The notes beneath the pieces were generated by a model. The model was not told the DNA's origin, made no database searches, and saw nothing but the letters and a program-made list of their open reading frames with translations. 64,000 nucleotides of DNA from Flexivirga caeni (lineage in GTDB: Bacteria > Actinomycetota > Actinomycetes > Actinomycetales > Dermatophilaceae), in the NCBI RefSeq assembly GCF_003724155.1, contig NZ_RJJQ01000004.1, positions 62,001-126,000 of the forward strand, written 5' to 3'. Shown here piece by piece: positions 25,600-34,997 of the stretch. Numbering within the stretch: the stretch's first letter is position 1; each line of letters opens with the position of its first letter. Made by a program: the position numbers and the translations under genes.

Positions 25600-26364
25600 T
25601 CAGCGAGGAGGCATGCGGAGCGCGCCGTCCAGGCGGATGACTTCACCGTTGAGCATGGGGTTGTCGACGATGTGCGCGACGAGCGACGCGTATTCGTCGG
25701 GGCGACCAAGCCGGGAGGGGTGGGGGACCTGGGCTTCGAGCACGGACTTCACGTCGTTCGGGAGACCGGCGAGCATCGGGGTCTCGAAGGTGCCGGGCGC
25801 GATGGTGACGACGCGAATTCCCTTGTCCGCCAGGTCTCGTGCGGCGCTGAGGGTCAGTCCGACGATGCCGGCCTTGGACGCCGCGTAGGCCGCCTGGCCG
25901 ATCTGCCCGTCATACGCGGCGATCGACGCCGTCATCGTGATGACGCCTCGGTCGTCGTCGACGGGCTCGTTGCCGGCCATCCGCTCGGCGGCCAGCCGCA
26001 CCACGTTGAAGGTGCCGATGAGGTTGATCTGCACGACCTTGCTGAACGCGTCGAGCGGCAGCACGCCGCGCTTGCTGAGGATGCGACCGGGGGTGGCGAC
26101 TCCTGCACAGTTGACGACGATGCGCAGCGTGCCCAGCTCGGCAGCCGTGTCGAGAGCGGTCTGCACCTGCGCCTCGTCAGTGACATCAGCGGCGGCGAAT
26201 CTTGCTCTGTCGCCGATGGATTCGGCGACGTCGGCGCCCTTGGAGGTCGGCAGGTCGAGGATGACGACGGCCGCACCCTGCGCCGCGATCTTGCGTGCGG
26301 TGGCCTCGCCGAGGCCGGAGCCGGCCCCTGTGACCAGGGCGACGGTGCTCGAGTCGATGTTCAT
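25600..26364 (-). CDS. SDR dehydrogenase, 3-hydroxyacyl-CoA dehydrogenase type-2 (HSD10)-like
   Basis: A 254-residue short-chain dehydrogenase with cofactor motif [16 protein letters not shown], an acidic [11 protein letters not shown] (NAD-preferring), NCAG, the active-site Ser in [10 protein letters not shown] and Tyr/Lys in YAASKAG. The sequence [20 protein letters not shown] and [12 protein letters not shown] fit the HSD10/FadB-like branch that oxidises 3-hydroxyacyl-CoA in branched-chain or fatty acid degradation. Its ATG overlaps the stop of the acyl-CoA dehydrogenase (4 bases), so the two work in sequence: dehydrogenation then 3-hydroxyacyl oxidation after hydration by an enzyme elsewhere. 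Confidence 0.85.
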   Translation of the reverse strand: MNIDSSTVALVTGAGSGLGEATARKIAAQGAAVVILDLPTSKGADVAESIGDRARFAAADVTDEAQVQTALDTAAELGTLRIVVNCAGVATPGRILSKRGVLPLDAFSKVVQINLIGTFNVVRLAAERMAGNEPVDDDRGVITMTASIAAYDGQIGQAAYAASKAGIVGLTLSAARDLADKGIRVVTIAPGTFETPMLAGLPNDVKSVLEAQVPHPSRLGRPDEYASLVAHIVDNPMLNGEVIRLDGALRMPPR

Positions 26365-27536
26365 CGGGTGGTGCCCTTTCCGTTGCTGATGTCCTTGAGC
26401 AGGTGTCGTGAGATCACCAGGCGTTGGATCTGGTTCGTGCCTTCGAAGATCTGGGTCACCTTCGCCTCGCGCAGGAAGCGCTCGGCCGGGAAGTCGGTGG
26501 TGTAGCCGGCGCCGCCGAGGACCTGCACGGCGTCGGTCGTCACCCGCATCGCGGCGTCGGTGGCAACGAGTTTGGCCACTGCGGCCTGCTTGGCGAACGG
26601 GCGTCCCGCGTCCTTGAGGCGGGCGGCGAGCAGGTAGGTCGCGCGGGCCGCGGTGACCGCCGCCTCCATGTCGGCGAGCAGGAAGGCCAAGCCCTCGAAC
26701 TCGCCGATGGCGCGCCCGAATTGCGTGCGCTCCGAGGCGTATGCCGCGGCGACGTCGAGCGCGGACTGTGCCAGGCCGGTCGCAGCTGCCGCGATGCCGA
26801 GCCGGCCGGCGTCGAGTGCGGCCAAGGCGATCGGCATACCGTCACCGCGCATGCCGATCATCCGGTCGGCGGCGACCGGGACCTTGTCGAAGTGAACCTC
26901 GGCGACAGGATCGCCGGCGAGGCCCATCTTGCGCTCGGGTGCGCCGAAGCTGAGTCCGGGCGCGTCTGCCGGCACCACGAAGCACGAGACGCCCTTGCTG
27001 CCGGCGTCGTCGGTGCGGGCGAACGTCGTGTAGTAGTCGGCGTGCGCGGCGTGGGAGATCCAGCTCTTGGTGCCGGACAGCGTCGCGGTGCCGTCGTCGG
27101 CGAGCACCGCGCGCGTCCGCATCGCCGCAACATCGGAGCCGGCTTCGCGCTCGGAAAGGCAGTAGCCGCCTAGGGTTTCGCCGCCGAGCATGTCCGGAAG
27201 CAAGGCGGCGCGTTGCGCTGGGGTGCCGAAGTGCTCGACGGGGTATGCCGTGAGGGAGTGCACCGAAACTCCGACGGCGACGCTCATCCAGGCTGCGGCG
27301 ATCTCTTCGACGACCTGCAGATAGACCTCGTAGGGCTGACCGCCACCGCCGACCTCCTCGGGGTAGGCCAGTGACAGCAGACCCGCCCGCCCGAGGACAC
27401 GGAAGACCTCGCGTGGCGGGGTGCCGGCACGCTCGGCCTCGTCGACACGAGGGGCAAGTTCGCGTGCGGCAATCTCGCGGGTGAGCTCGATCAGGTCCGC
27501 AGCATCGGCCGTGGGAAGGATGCGTTCGACCGGCAT
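26361..27536 (-). CDS. Acyl-CoA dehydrogenase
   Basis: FAD enzyme that makes 2-enoyl-CoA. From ATG 27536 it is 391 residues; the upstream in-frame stretch to 27710 lies in the divergent promoter region and is not coding. Motifs: [20 protein letters not shown] (FAD binding), a catalytic-base region near the C-terminus [20 protein letters not shown], and ending [18 protein letters not shown]. This C-terminal signature is usual for short-chain or branched-chain acyl-CoA dehydrogenases. Co-transcribed with the SDR. The exact chain length is not visible. Confidence 0.9.
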   Translation of the reverse strand: MPVERILPTADAADLIELTREIAARELAPRVDEAERAGTPPREVFRVLGRAGLLSLAYPEEVGGGGQPYEVYLQVVEEIAAAWMSVAVGVSVHSLTAYPVEHFGTPAQRAALLPDMLGGETLGGYCLSEREAGSDVAAMRTRAVLADDGTATLSGTKSWISHAAHADYYTTFARTDDAGSKGVSCFVVPADAPGLSFGAPERKMGLAGDPVAEVHFDKVPVAADRMIGMRGDGMPIALAALDAGRLGIAAAATGLAQSALDVAAAYASERTQFGRAIGEFEGLAFLLADMEAAVTAARATYLLAARLKDAGRPFAKQAAVAKLVATDAAMRVTTDAVQVLGGAGYTTDFPAERFLREAKVTQIFEGTNQIQRLVISRHLLKDISNGKGTTR

Positions 27537-27604
27537 GCCACCGAGCGTAATCCGGATCACAGAGACCACCCAACCGGGGTTGGATACAGGAATATTTACG
27601 GCAT

Positions 27605-29773
27605 ATGATGTCAAGAACGAAAGATCTTCAAGCATTGGCGAAGGATGTGACGGAAATGGGCGTCTTCCCGAAGGTGGTCGTCGAGCAGGCCCACAGCAGT
27701 GCCTGGGCACTTCGGCGCGATGTCGCCGCGACGATGAACCCGGCGAACCCGGCGGATTCGTCGTTGGAGCAGGCCGCGGAGACCCTTCGCGCGCGCGGAT
27801 TCGACGTTGTCGGTCATCAGGACGGGCTCCTGGACGCAGCCGCGCTCGACGGTGCCGATGTCCTCGTCATCGACCACCCCTCCGACACCCACGCCGAGCG
27901 CGTCACCGGCGACCTGCCCCCGGTCCTCGAGCCGGCCGAGCTGGACACCGTCGTCGAATTCGTCGAGCAGGGAGGCGGACTCGTCGTTCTCGCCGAGTGC
28001 GACCAGGACACCTACGGCAACAACGTCAACGAGCTGCTCGCCCGCTTCGGCCTGCACATCACGAGCACCACAGTGCACGAATCCCTCGAGGGCGGTCGCC
28101 GGTTCCACGACAACGCGACCTGGGTGCTCGCCGAGGTCGAGGGCGGCCTCGGGCAGGGCCTGCTCGCCGGCGTCGACGAACTGTGCTTCTACCGCGCCGG
28201 CGTCATCGACGTCAGTGGTGCACCCGACGCGCAGGTGCTGGCGCGCACCAGTTCCACGGCATACCCCGCTCGGGAGCCGCTCGCCGTCGCGCTGCCGTAT
28301 GGCGCGGGCCGCGTCGTCGTGCTCGCCGACTCCGACCTCGTCGGGGATGACTCGATCCACGAGCTCGACCACCGCCGCTTCTGGACCAACCTGGTGACCT
28401 GGGCAGCTGCCGCTCGCAAGCCCCGCACCACCGTGACCTCGATCGGTTCCGGTGTCGAGCGCAGCCCCGAGTGGCTGGCGCTGAAGGCGGCCGTGGAGGA
28501 GCTGCGGCTGATGCAGGCCAAGGATGGCTCCATTGACGCGGCCGAGCACGACCATGCTCGCGCTGCCGCCCTGGTCGAGGAGATGAAAACCCAGATCGCC
28601 GGGTTGGCACCGCGATTCCCGCATGACGCCGACTACCTCGCTCAGCTTCCCCTCGACCTGACCACGTGGGTCGACGGCGGTTTCGCCAAGCCCGACTTCC
28701 TCGACTCGCTGATGAAGTTCCGTCCCGACCTGTGCCGGCGGGATGGCATCGAGCACCTCGTCGTCTTCCCGATGTATACCCAGAACGGCAACCTCGACCG
28801 GGTCTTCGAGGCGATTCTGCTGTCGGTGCAGTGGCCGGACTGGCTGGCCAAGGTCGAGGAGACCTACGACAACAAGATGTTCCTCGCGGTCAACTTCATC
28901 GACTTCACCCCGGGCTACGACACCAACTCTGCGGTGCTCTTCCCAGAAACCGTTGCGGTCCGCGAGGTTCCGAAGTTCAGCTGGGGTGCGATCTTCTGCG
29001 ACCGCGAAGGCGCGCGCTTCCGCCGGGTGGTCTCGGCGGCGTCCGAGCTTCTCTCGCTGCAGCTGCCGCCGGACGCTGAGCGACTGGTCGCCTCCCAAGA
29101 GCTCGCGCAGTCGACCTTCGCGATGTGGGACATGATCCACGACCGCACGCACAGCCACGGCGACCTGCCGTTCGACCCGTTCATGATCAAGCAGCGGATG
29201 CCGTTCTGGATGTACGCGCTCGAAGAGCTGCGCTGCGACCTCAACACCTTCCGCCAGGCGGTCAAGCTCGAGGACGAGGGTCAGCCCTACGCCCGATCCG
29301 TCCAGCTGGCAATCCTTTTCGACCGGCTCTTCCGCTTCCCGATCACGGGTGACCGGGTGCGCAACTACGACGGCCTCGGCGGGCAGCTGATGTTCGCCTA
29401 CTTGCACAAGGCCGGAGCGCTGCACTGGACCGACAACCGGTTGTCGTTCGACTGGCGCCGGGTGCCCGAGGTCGTCGTCGACCTGTGCGGACGCGTCGAG
29501 GAGCTCTACCGCACCGGCATCGACCGGTCGAAGGTCGGGCACTGGCTGGCGGCATACGAATTCGTGACGACGTATGTCGCCCCGAGCCCGGCCTCCGCCT
29601 GGGCGAAGGGCCCGCAGGCCTTGCCGCTGGACGGGCCGGTCAAGGCGCTGGTCGACCTCGTCCAGCCGGACGAGTTCCCGCTCAACGTGTTCTACGAGGC
29701 GCTGCGCAAGAAGATGGCCGACGTGATCGCGTCCACCTCCGGCATCACCGCGGCCACCCCCGACGCCGCATGA
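27605..29773 (+). CDS. DUF6421 protein with GATase-like N-terminal domain
   Basis: A 722-residue protein of a family with no known function. Residues 55-270 look like a class I amidotransferase/ThuA-type alpha-beta fold (DGADVLVIDHPSD, FVEQGGGLVVLAECDQDTYG, LPYGAGRVVVLADSDLVGDD) but no Cys nucleophile elbow is seen, so this part is probably a binding scaffold. The rest (residues 290-722) is helix-rich and family specific; it has DMIHDRTHSHGDL (His about 512, 516, 518) and 22 residues later ALEELRCDL (Glu 540-541), a spacing that could build a metal site. ATG 27605 or 27608. It overlaps an SDR gene by 4 bases and heads a three-gene operon. Confidence 0.8.
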   Translation: MMSRTKDLQALAKDVTEMGVFPKVVVEQAHSSAWALRRDVAATMNPANPADSSLEQAAETLRARGFDVVGHQDGLLDAAALDGADVLVIDHPSDTHAERVTGDLPPVLEPAELDTVVEFVEQGGGLVVLAECDQDTYGNNVNELLARFGLHITSTTVHESLEGGRRFHDNATWVLAEVEGGLGQGLLAGVDELCFYRAGVIDVSGAPDAQVLARTSSTAYPAREPLAVALPYGAGRVVVLADSDLVGDDSIHELDHRRFWTNLVTWAAAARKPRTTVTSIGSGVERSPEWLALKAAVEELRLMQAKDGSIDAAEHDHARAAALVEEMKTQIAGLAPRFPHDADYLAQLPLDLTTWVDGGFAKPDFLDSLMKFRPDLCRRDGIEHLVVFPMYTQNGNLDRVFEAILLSVQWPDWLAKVEETYDNKMFLAVNFIDFTPGYDTNSAVLFPETVAVREVPKFSWGAIFCDREGARFRRVVSAASELLSLQLPPDAERLVASQELAQSTFAMWDMIHDRTHSHGDLPFDPFMIKQRMPFWMYALEELRCDLNTFRQAVKLEDEGQPYARSVQLAILFDRLFRFPITGDRVRNYDGLGGQLMFAYLHKAGALHWTDNRLSFDWRRVPEVVVDLCGRVEELYRTGIDRSKVGHWLAAYEFVTTYVAPSPASAWAKGPQALPLDGPVKALVDLVQPDEFPLNVFYEALRKKMADVIASTSGITAATPDAA

Positions 29774-30468
29774 CGGATCTCTCTGGATCCGTCGTCGTCG
29801 TCACCGGCGCGGCCGGTGATCAGGGCAAGCCCACGGCAGCCGCGTTCGCGGCGGCCGGGGCAACCGTTGTCGCCGCCGGCCGAGATGCAGCCCGGCTGGC
29901 CGAGGTCGTCGCACTCGACCCGGAGCACATCGTCGCCTCGGTCGTGGACCTGAGCAACGAGTCGGCGACCCAGGAATGGGCCCGCATGCTCCTCGCCGAG
30001 CACGGCCGGGTCGACGGTCTGATGCATCTGGTCGGCGGCTGGCGTGGCGGCAAGGGCATCGTCGAGAGCGACCTGGGCGACTGGGACTTCCTGCACCTCA
30101 ACCTGATTCGCACCCTGCAGCACGCGACGCGGGCGCTGCACGATCCGTTGCTGCAATCGCCGCACGGTCGTGCCGCGATCATCTCGACCAGCGGATTGAA
30201 CAAGCCCCGGGCGACCAACGCGGCATATCTGACGGCGAAAGCAGGCGCCGAGATGTGGCTGCGCGCGGTAGCCGACTCCTTCGCCGGCAGCGACGCGGCT
30301 GCCGCCATCGGCCGGATCATGGCGCTGGTGACCCCGCAGATGCAGGCCGCGAAACCGGACGGCTACCAGAGGTTCACCCCGGTCGAGACGATCGCCGACT
30401 GGCTCGTCGGGCTCTATGACCGGCCCGCCGTCGACGTGAACGGCGTGATTGAGACCATTAACCGGTGA
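29770..30468 (+). CDS. SDR-family oxidoreductase (DUF6421-associated)
   Basis: A 232-residue short-chain dehydrogenase with a variant cofactor motif VVTGAAGDQGKPTAA, VAAGRDAARL (Arg suggests NADP), an active-site Ser in AAIISTSGLNKP and Tyr/Lys in AAYLTAKAGAEMW. The substrate-side part (HLVGGWRGGKGIVESDLGDW) is unusual among SDRs. Its ATG overlaps the DUF6421 stop, and its TGA overlaps the GTG of the threonine aldolase gene. The coupling implies that all three products act on one pathway, probably around a beta-hydroxy amino acid or its aldehyde; that is inference. Confidence 0.85.
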   Translation: MTDLSGSVVVVTGAAGDQGKPTAAAFAAAGATVVAAGRDAARLAEVVALDPEHIVASVVDLSNESATQEWARMLLAEHGRVDGLMHLVGGWRGGKGIVESDLGDWDFLHLNLIRTLQHATRALHDPLLQSPHGRAAIISTSGLNKPRATNAAYLTAKAGAEMWLRAVADSFAGSDAAAAIGRIMALVTPQMQAAKPDGYQRFTPVETIADWLVGLYDRPAVDVNGVIETINR

Positions 30469-31532
30469 GCGACTCCCAGACATTCCCCGCGCCCCTGCAC
30501 GACCCGGCCGCGCGTGGCTTCGCCAGCGACAACTACTCCGGTGTGCACCCCGAGGTGCTGGCGGCGATCGTGCGCGCCAACGGCGGCCACCAGGTGTCGT
30601 ATGGCGAGGACGACTACACCGCACACCTGCAGGACATCTTCGCCGAACACTTCGGCCTGGGCGTGCAGGCATTCCCCGTCTTCAACGGCACCGGCGCGAA
30701 TGTCGTTGCCCTGCAGTCGGTTACCGAACGCTGGGAGTCGGTCGTCTGCACCACCACCGCGCACATTCACGTCGACGAATGCGCGGCACCGGAGCGAATG
30801 GGCGGCCTGAAGCTGATGACCGTCGCGACCCCGGACGGCAAGCTGACGCCGGAGCTGATCGACACCGTGCCACTGCGCCGAGGCGACGAACACCACGCGC
30901 AGCCACGCGTCGTCTCGATCACCCAGACCACCGAGCTGGGCACGGCATACACCGTGGCGGAGATCCGGGCGATCGCCGAGCACGTGCACGAGCGTGACAT
31001 GGTGCTGCACGTCGACGGCTCACGACTGTCGAATGCGGCTGCGAGCCTTGGAGTTTCGTTCCGTGAGATGGTCACGGACACGGGTGTCGACATCGTCTCA
31101 TTCGGCGGCACGAAGAACGGTTTGATGGTCGGTGAAGCGGTGCTGGTGCTCAATCCCGACGTGGTGTCGGGCATGAAGTACCTGCGCAAGCAATCCATGC
31201 AGCTCGCCTCGAAGATGCGCTTCATTTCGGCGCAGCTGATCGCGCTGCTCACGGGTGACCTCTACCTGCGCAACGCCGGGCACGCCAACGCGATGGCGCA
31301 GCGGCTGGCCGACGGTGTGCGGGACCTGCCCGGGCTGACGATCCCGTTGCCGGTGCAAGCCAACGGCGTTTTCCCGATCCTCCCGCGCGAGGTGTCGCTG
31401 CGGCTGATGGAGCAGTTCCGCTTCTACTTCTGGGACGAGGCGGCCGGTCAAGTGCGCTGGATGTGCTCGTTCGACACCACCGAGTCGGATGTCGACGCCT
31501 TCATCGCCGCCGTCCGCGCGGAGCTGAACTGA
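30465..31532 (+). CDS. Low-specificity L-threonine aldolase family enzyme
   Basis: PLP lyase that splits beta-hydroxy amino acids into glycine and an aldehyde. The 355-residue protein starts at GTG 30465 (GTGA overlap). Motifs: FASDNYSGVHPEVLAAI at the start, FPVFNGTGANVVALQS, HIHVDECAAPERMGG, the DMVLHVDGSRLSNAAA loop and the PLP lysine in VSFGGTKNGLMVG. The fold-type I signature is complete, so activity is expected. Related beta-eliminating lyases such as tyrosine phenol-lyase share the fold, but the GTKNGLM context favours threonine aldolase. Its 3' end overlaps the convergent SGNH gene by 85 bases. Confidence 0.9.
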   Translation: MSDSQTFPAPLHDPAARGFASDNYSGVHPEVLAAIVRANGGHQVSYGEDDYTAHLQDIFAEHFGLGVQAFPVFNGTGANVVALQSVTERWESVVCTTTAHIHVDECAAPERMGGLKLMTVATPDGKLTPELIDTVPLRRGDEHHAQPRVVSITQTTELGTAYTVAEIRAIAEHVHERDMVLHVDGSRLSNAAASLGVSFREMVTDTGVDIVSFGGTKNGLMVGEAVLVLNPDVVSGMKYLRKQSMQLASKMRFISAQLIALLTGDLYLRNAGHANAMAQRLADGVRDLPGLTIPLPVQANGVFPILPREVSLRLMEQFRFYFWDEAAGQVRWMCSFDTTESDVDAFIAAVRAELN

Positions 31533-32386
31533 TCGGAGTTCAGCCGATCGGTCGCCGCACTGTCCTCGGGATCGTGCGGAATTGCGTCGTCCACCGAAAC
31601 TGGTGACAGCTCAGGGCGTTTCGCGAGCCGGTGGTCACCTGAACTCTGGTGTTTGAGCCGCCGCTCGATCCACGGAGCCAGGTGGGTGCGTGCCCACGCG
31701 GCATGACCTTGTGCAGCTTCGAGGCGGGTGAGAGGCGGGGCCGGCGGAAGCGGGACTGCCCAGTCGCGGTCGCCGTCGCGCAGACCGAGCGTCCACGCAG
31801 CCTGCGCGGCGACGCGCTGGTGGCCGAGTGTCGACAGATGCAACCGGTCCGGACCCCACATCCGCACGTCGCGCAGCGACCGCAGCGTCCACGTGTCGAG
31901 AACGAAGGCGTCGTGCCGCGCCGCGATGCCCCAGACGTTCGCGGTGTGGATGGCGACCCGGCGGCCGATCACCTTCAGGAACGGCGCCCAGGTCGGATCG
32001 CAACTCGTCGCCATCAGCACGTCGGCCCCGGTCTCGCGGATCCGCACGACCGCACGCTCCAGGTCGTCGGCAAGGGCGTCTAGGTCGGCCTGGGGACGCA
32101 GGCAGTCGTTGCCGCCGGCGACGATGCTGACCAGGTCGGGCTGCAGCGCGAGTGCGTCGTCGAGCTGGCGGCCGGTCACGTCGGCGAGCAGCTTGCCGCG
32201 AATCGCGAGGTTCGCGTAGCCGAATTCCATGTGCTGCGAATCATTTTCGCGCGCGAGAAAGGCGGCGAGCCGGTCGGCCCAGCCGACATACGCATCGTCG
32301 TCGGTCGGCGAGGCATCGACCATTCCCTCGGTGAACGAGTCGCCGATGGCGACGTAGCGCTGCCAGCGGCGCGGTTGCGGCCTCAC
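31448..32386 (-). CDS. SGNH/GDSL-family hydrolase
   Basis: Esterase-type hydrolase of 312 residues from GTG 32386, which overlaps the ung stop by 4 bases. The four SGNH blocks are visible: [12 protein letters not shown] (Ser), NLAIRGKLL (Gly), [13 protein letters not shown] (Asn) and [17 protein letters not shown] (Asp and His). No signal peptide is seen, so it is probably cytosolic, acting on an ester or acyl group of unknown kind. The C-terminus (from about residue 230) is extra and rich in charged residues. The last 85 bases overlap the aldolase gene tail to tail, uncommon in this window. Confidence 0.85.
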   Translation of the reverse strand: MRPQPRRWQRYVAIGDSFTEGMVDASPTDDDAYVGWADRLAAFLARENDSQHMEFGYANLAIRGKLLADVTGRQLDDALALQPDLVSIVAGGNDCLRPQADLDALADDLERAVVRIRETGADVLMATSCDPTWAPFLKVIGRRVAIHTANVWGIAARHDAFVLDTWTLRSLRDVRMWGPDRLHLSTLGHQRVAAQAAWTLGLRDGDRDWAVPLPPAPPLTRLEAAQGHAAWARTHLAPWIERRLKHQSSGDHRLAKRPELSPVSVDDAIPHDPEDSAATDRLNSDQFSSARTAAMKASTSDSVVSNEHIQRT

Positions 32387-33060
32387 GGCAGGGTCCAGTC
32401 GATCGGGTCCGCGCCCTGCTCGGTGAGTAACTGGTTGGCCCGGCTGAACGGGCGCGAACCGAAGAAGCCCGAGTGTGCGGACAGCGGGGACGGGTGCGGG
32501 CTGGTCACGTAGGGGACCTGCCCGAGGTGCTCGGCCAGCCCACGTGCGTCGCGTCCCCACAGGATCGCCACGAGTGGACCGCCGCGCGCGACGAGACCGC
32601 CGATGGCGGCCGCGGTGACGTGCTCCCAGCCCTTCCCGCGGTGGCTGGCCGGAGCGCCCGAGCGGACGGTGAGGACCCTGTTGAGGAGCAACACGCCACG
32701 GTCCGCCCACGGCGACAGGTCGCCGTTCGTGGGACGCGGACACCCGATGTCGTTCGTCAGCTCCTGGTAGATGTTCTGCAGGCTCCGGGGGATGGGCGTG
32801 ACATCGGGTGCGACCGCGAAGGACAGGCCGATCGCATGGCCGGGCGTGGGGTAGGGATCCTGGCCGACGATCAGCACACGTACGTCCTCCAACGGCCGCT
32901 CGAATGCCCGCAGCACCTTGTTCCCGCTGGGCAGATAGCCGTGTCCCGCAGCGATTTCCGTGCGCAGGAACGCGCCGCAGCCGGCGATCTTGTCCTGCAC
33001 CGGCTCGAGCACCGGCAGCCAGGAGGGGTGCACGAGTTCCGGGAGGGGGCGCACCGTCAT
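32383..33060 (-). CDS. ung: Uracil-DNA glycosylase
   Basis: Family 1 glycosylase that excises uracil from DNA, first step of base-excision repair. The 225-residue protein shows the water-activating loop [19 protein letters not shown], the uracil-binding region [14 protein letters not shown], and the DNA-intercalating loop [20 protein letters not shown]. Length and motifs match the family. Start ATG 33060. It is translationally coupled to the SGNH hydrolase, an unexpected partner. Confident. Confidence 0.95.
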   Translation of the reverse strand: MTVRPLPELVHPSWLPVLEPVQDKIAGCGAFLRTEIAAGHGYLPSGNKVLRAFERPLEDVRVLIVGQDPYPTPGHAIGLSFAVAPDVTPIPRSLQNIYQELTNDIGCPRPTNGDLSPWADRGVLLLNRVLTVRSGAPASHRGKGWEHVTAAAIGGLVARGGPLVAILWGRDARGLAEHLGQVPYVTSPHPSPLSAHSGFFGSRPFSRANQLLTEQGADPIDWTLP

Positions 33061-33137
33061 ACCGACAACCTAACCAAGCCTCGCCGGACGCCGGACTGAG
33101 GGAGGCAGGGGAGCGCTGGCGAACCTACACTTTGCGG

Positions 33138-34496
33138 GTGCACCGTTACACAGAGGAGACCGAGCAGCTCGGTCACGCGATTCTGAAGTATGCCGCCGAC
33201 CGGCTGGCGCTCGACCCCGTCCCACTCGACTTCAGCCGGTCCGTCGAAGAGCTGGACGCTGTTGCGGGCGGCGCGATCTCGCCCGACGGCATCGGTGGCC
33301 AGGCGGCGCTGAAGCTCTTTGAGGACGAGCTCGCGCTCGCCTGCCTGTCGATCGACCATCCACGGTATTTGTCGTTCATCCCGTGCGCGCCCACCCGCGA
33401 GGCGGCGATGTTCGACCTGGTCGTCGGGGCGTCTTCGATCTACGCCGGTTCGTGGCTGGAGGGCGCGGGTGCGGTGTATGCCGAGAACCAGGCGTTGCGG
33501 TGGATCGCCGATCTCGTCGGCCTGCCAGACGGCGCAGGAGGCGGCTTCGTGCAGGGCGGCACGATCGGAAACCTGTCCGCACTCGTCACGGCACGGGTCA
33601 CCGCACGGGCCAACGCATCCCGGAACCCCAGCAGTTCCAGGCCGTTCCGGGTGGCAGCGACCGCCGGATCCCATTCGTCGATCGCGTCGGCGTGCGAAGT
33701 GATGGACGCCGAGCTGGTGCCCGTGCCCGTCGACGATCAGCTGCGACTGACCGGCGACGCGCTGCGCCAGGTGCTGCTGCGCGAGGGCCCGGAGACGTTC
33801 TTCGCCGTCGTCGCGACCGCCGGCACCACCAACCTGGGGATCATCGACGACCTGGAGTCGGTGGCAGCCGTGTGCCAGGAGTTCGGCATCTGGTTCCACG
33901 TCGACGGCGCGTATGGCGGTGCCGGTCTCGCCGCGCCCAGCGTGCGCGGGCGCTATCGCGGTGTCGAGCAATGCGACTCGTTCATCGTCGACCCGCACAA
34001 GTGGCTCTTCGCCCCCTTCGACTGCTGCGCCCTTCTCTACCGTGAGCCGGCGCTGGCGCGCGCCGCACATACACAGCACGCGTCATACCTCGACGTGCTC
34101 AATGAGACGCCCGACTGGAATCCGACCGATTACTCCGTCGGTCTGACCCGTCGGGCTCGAGGGCTGCCGTTCTGGTTCTCCCTGGTCGCCAACGGCACGG
34201 GCGCCTACACCGCGGCGATCGAGCACACCCTGGACGTGGCCCGGTTCGCCACCGACCAGATCAGGCACCGCCCGGAGTTCGAGCTGGTTCGTGAGCCGGA
34301 TCTGACCGTGGTCGCCTTTCGGCGGCTCGGCTGGGATGCCACGGACTATCAGCGCTGGTCCGACGGCCTGCTGCAACGGCAGGAAGGCTTCGTCGTGCCG
34401 AGCTCGCACGACGGGGAGACCATCGCGCGATTCGCGATCGTCAATCCGAGAACCACGACGGACGACATCGTGGCGATCCTGGACTCGATGGTCTGA
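33138..34496 (+). CDS. Pyridoxal-dependent decarboxylase, aromatic amino acid decarboxylase type
   Basis: Group II PLP decarboxylase of 452 residues from GTG 33138. PLP lysine is in SFIVDPHKWLFAPFDCCALL, with HVDGAYGGAGLAAP (Asp that holds the PLP nitrogen) and VATAGTTNLGIIDDL. The N-terminal DHPRYLSFIPCAPTREAAMF and LEGAGAVYAENQALRW fit the L-amino-acid decarboxylase group including aromatic and tyrosine/DOPA enzymes. It would produce an amine and CO2 from an amino acid; which one is not clear. It stands alone between the divergent ung operon and the DUF3263 gene. Confidence 0.9.
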   Translation: MHRYTEETEQLGHAILKYAADRLALDPVPLDFSRSVEELDAVAGGAISPDGIGGQAALKLFEDELALACLSIDHPRYLSFIPCAPTREAAMFDLVVGASSIYAGSWLEGAGAVYAENQALRWIADLVGLPDGAGGGFVQGGTIGNLSALVTARVTARANASRNPSSSRPFRVAATAGSHSSIASACEVMDAELVPVPVDDQLRLTGDALRQVLLREGPETFFAVVATAGTTNLGIIDDLESVAAVCQEFGIWFHVDGAYGGAGLAAPSVRGRYRGVEQCDSFIVDPHKWLFAPFDCCALLYREPALARAAHTQHASYLDVLNETPDWNPTDYSVGLTRRARGLPFWFSLVANGTGAYTAAIEHTLDVARFATDQIRHRPEFELVREPDLTVVAFRRLGWDATDYQRWSDGLLQRQEGFVVPSSHDGETIARFAIVNPRTTTDDIVAILDSMV

Positions 34497-34629
34497 GCGG
34501 CTGCTCCACCACATCAGTCACACGCGTCACGACATGCCGTGCGCGGTGCTTGCCGGAATGACATCCGTGTGATTCTGCGCCTATCATCGGAGGCGGACAA
34601 CCGGCACACCACGTGAAGGGATCGCATTT

Positions 34630-34923
34630 ATGGGCGCCGCCGAGCAGCAGGTGATGCCGCCGAACGACGGCGAACTCAGCGAACGTGACGCCGCGATCCT
34701 TTCGTTCGAGCGCAACTGGTGGAAGCTGCAGGGCGCCAAGGAGCAAGCGATCCGCGAGACGTTCGATATGAGTTCGACCCGCTACTACCAGGTGCTCAAC
34801 GCCGTCATCGACACTCCCGCGGCGCTTCGGCACGACCCGATGCTGGTCAAGCGCTTGCAGCGGCTGCGGGCCGGCCGGATGCGGCAGCGCACCGCGCGCC
34901 GGCTCGGCTTCGACGTCGAGTAG
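34630..34923 (+). CDS. DUF3263 domain protein
   Basis: A 97-residue actinobacterial protein. It begins with an acidic segment and contains the conserved ILSFERNWWKLQGAKEQAI followed by FDMSSTRYYQVLNAVIDTP and a basic Arg-rich tail (QRLRAGRMRQRTARRLGF). The middle resembles a helix-turn-helix of sigma-factor region 4 type, and DUF3263 proteins are thought to bind DNA. RBS GAAGGGA precedes ATG 34630. Not characterised in most species. In many actinobacteria it neighbours ung and LytR-type genes, consistent with ung nearby here. Confidence 0.85.
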   Translation: MGAAEQQVMPPNDGELSERDAAILSFERNWWKLQGAKEQAIRETFDMSSTRYYQVLNAVIDTPAALRHDPMLVKRLQRLRAGRMRQRTARRLGFDVE

Positions 34924-34952
34924 GGCGCGGTCGGCGCCCCTGCGGCATGCGC

Positions 34953-34973
34953 AACCTTCGACGGTCGAGGTTT
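34953..34973. repeat. Palindrome family D, copy 4 (opposite orientation)
   Basis: AACCTTCGACGGTCGAGGTTT, the same AACC/TCGAC/GTCGA/GGTT core as the copies at 3457, 3509 and 19643, here 29 bases after the DUF3263 stop and 25 before the end of the convergent acyl-CoA dehydrogenase gene. Confidence 0.85.
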
Positions 34974-34997
34974 ACGCGCGCACCTGGGGAGCCCAAG

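Noticed and set aside
27611..29542. Minus-strand open frame of 643 codons
   Set aside because: Antisense shadow of the DUF6421 gene; rich in Val/Glu/Gly/Arg from mirrored codons, no family, and no start or RBS logic.
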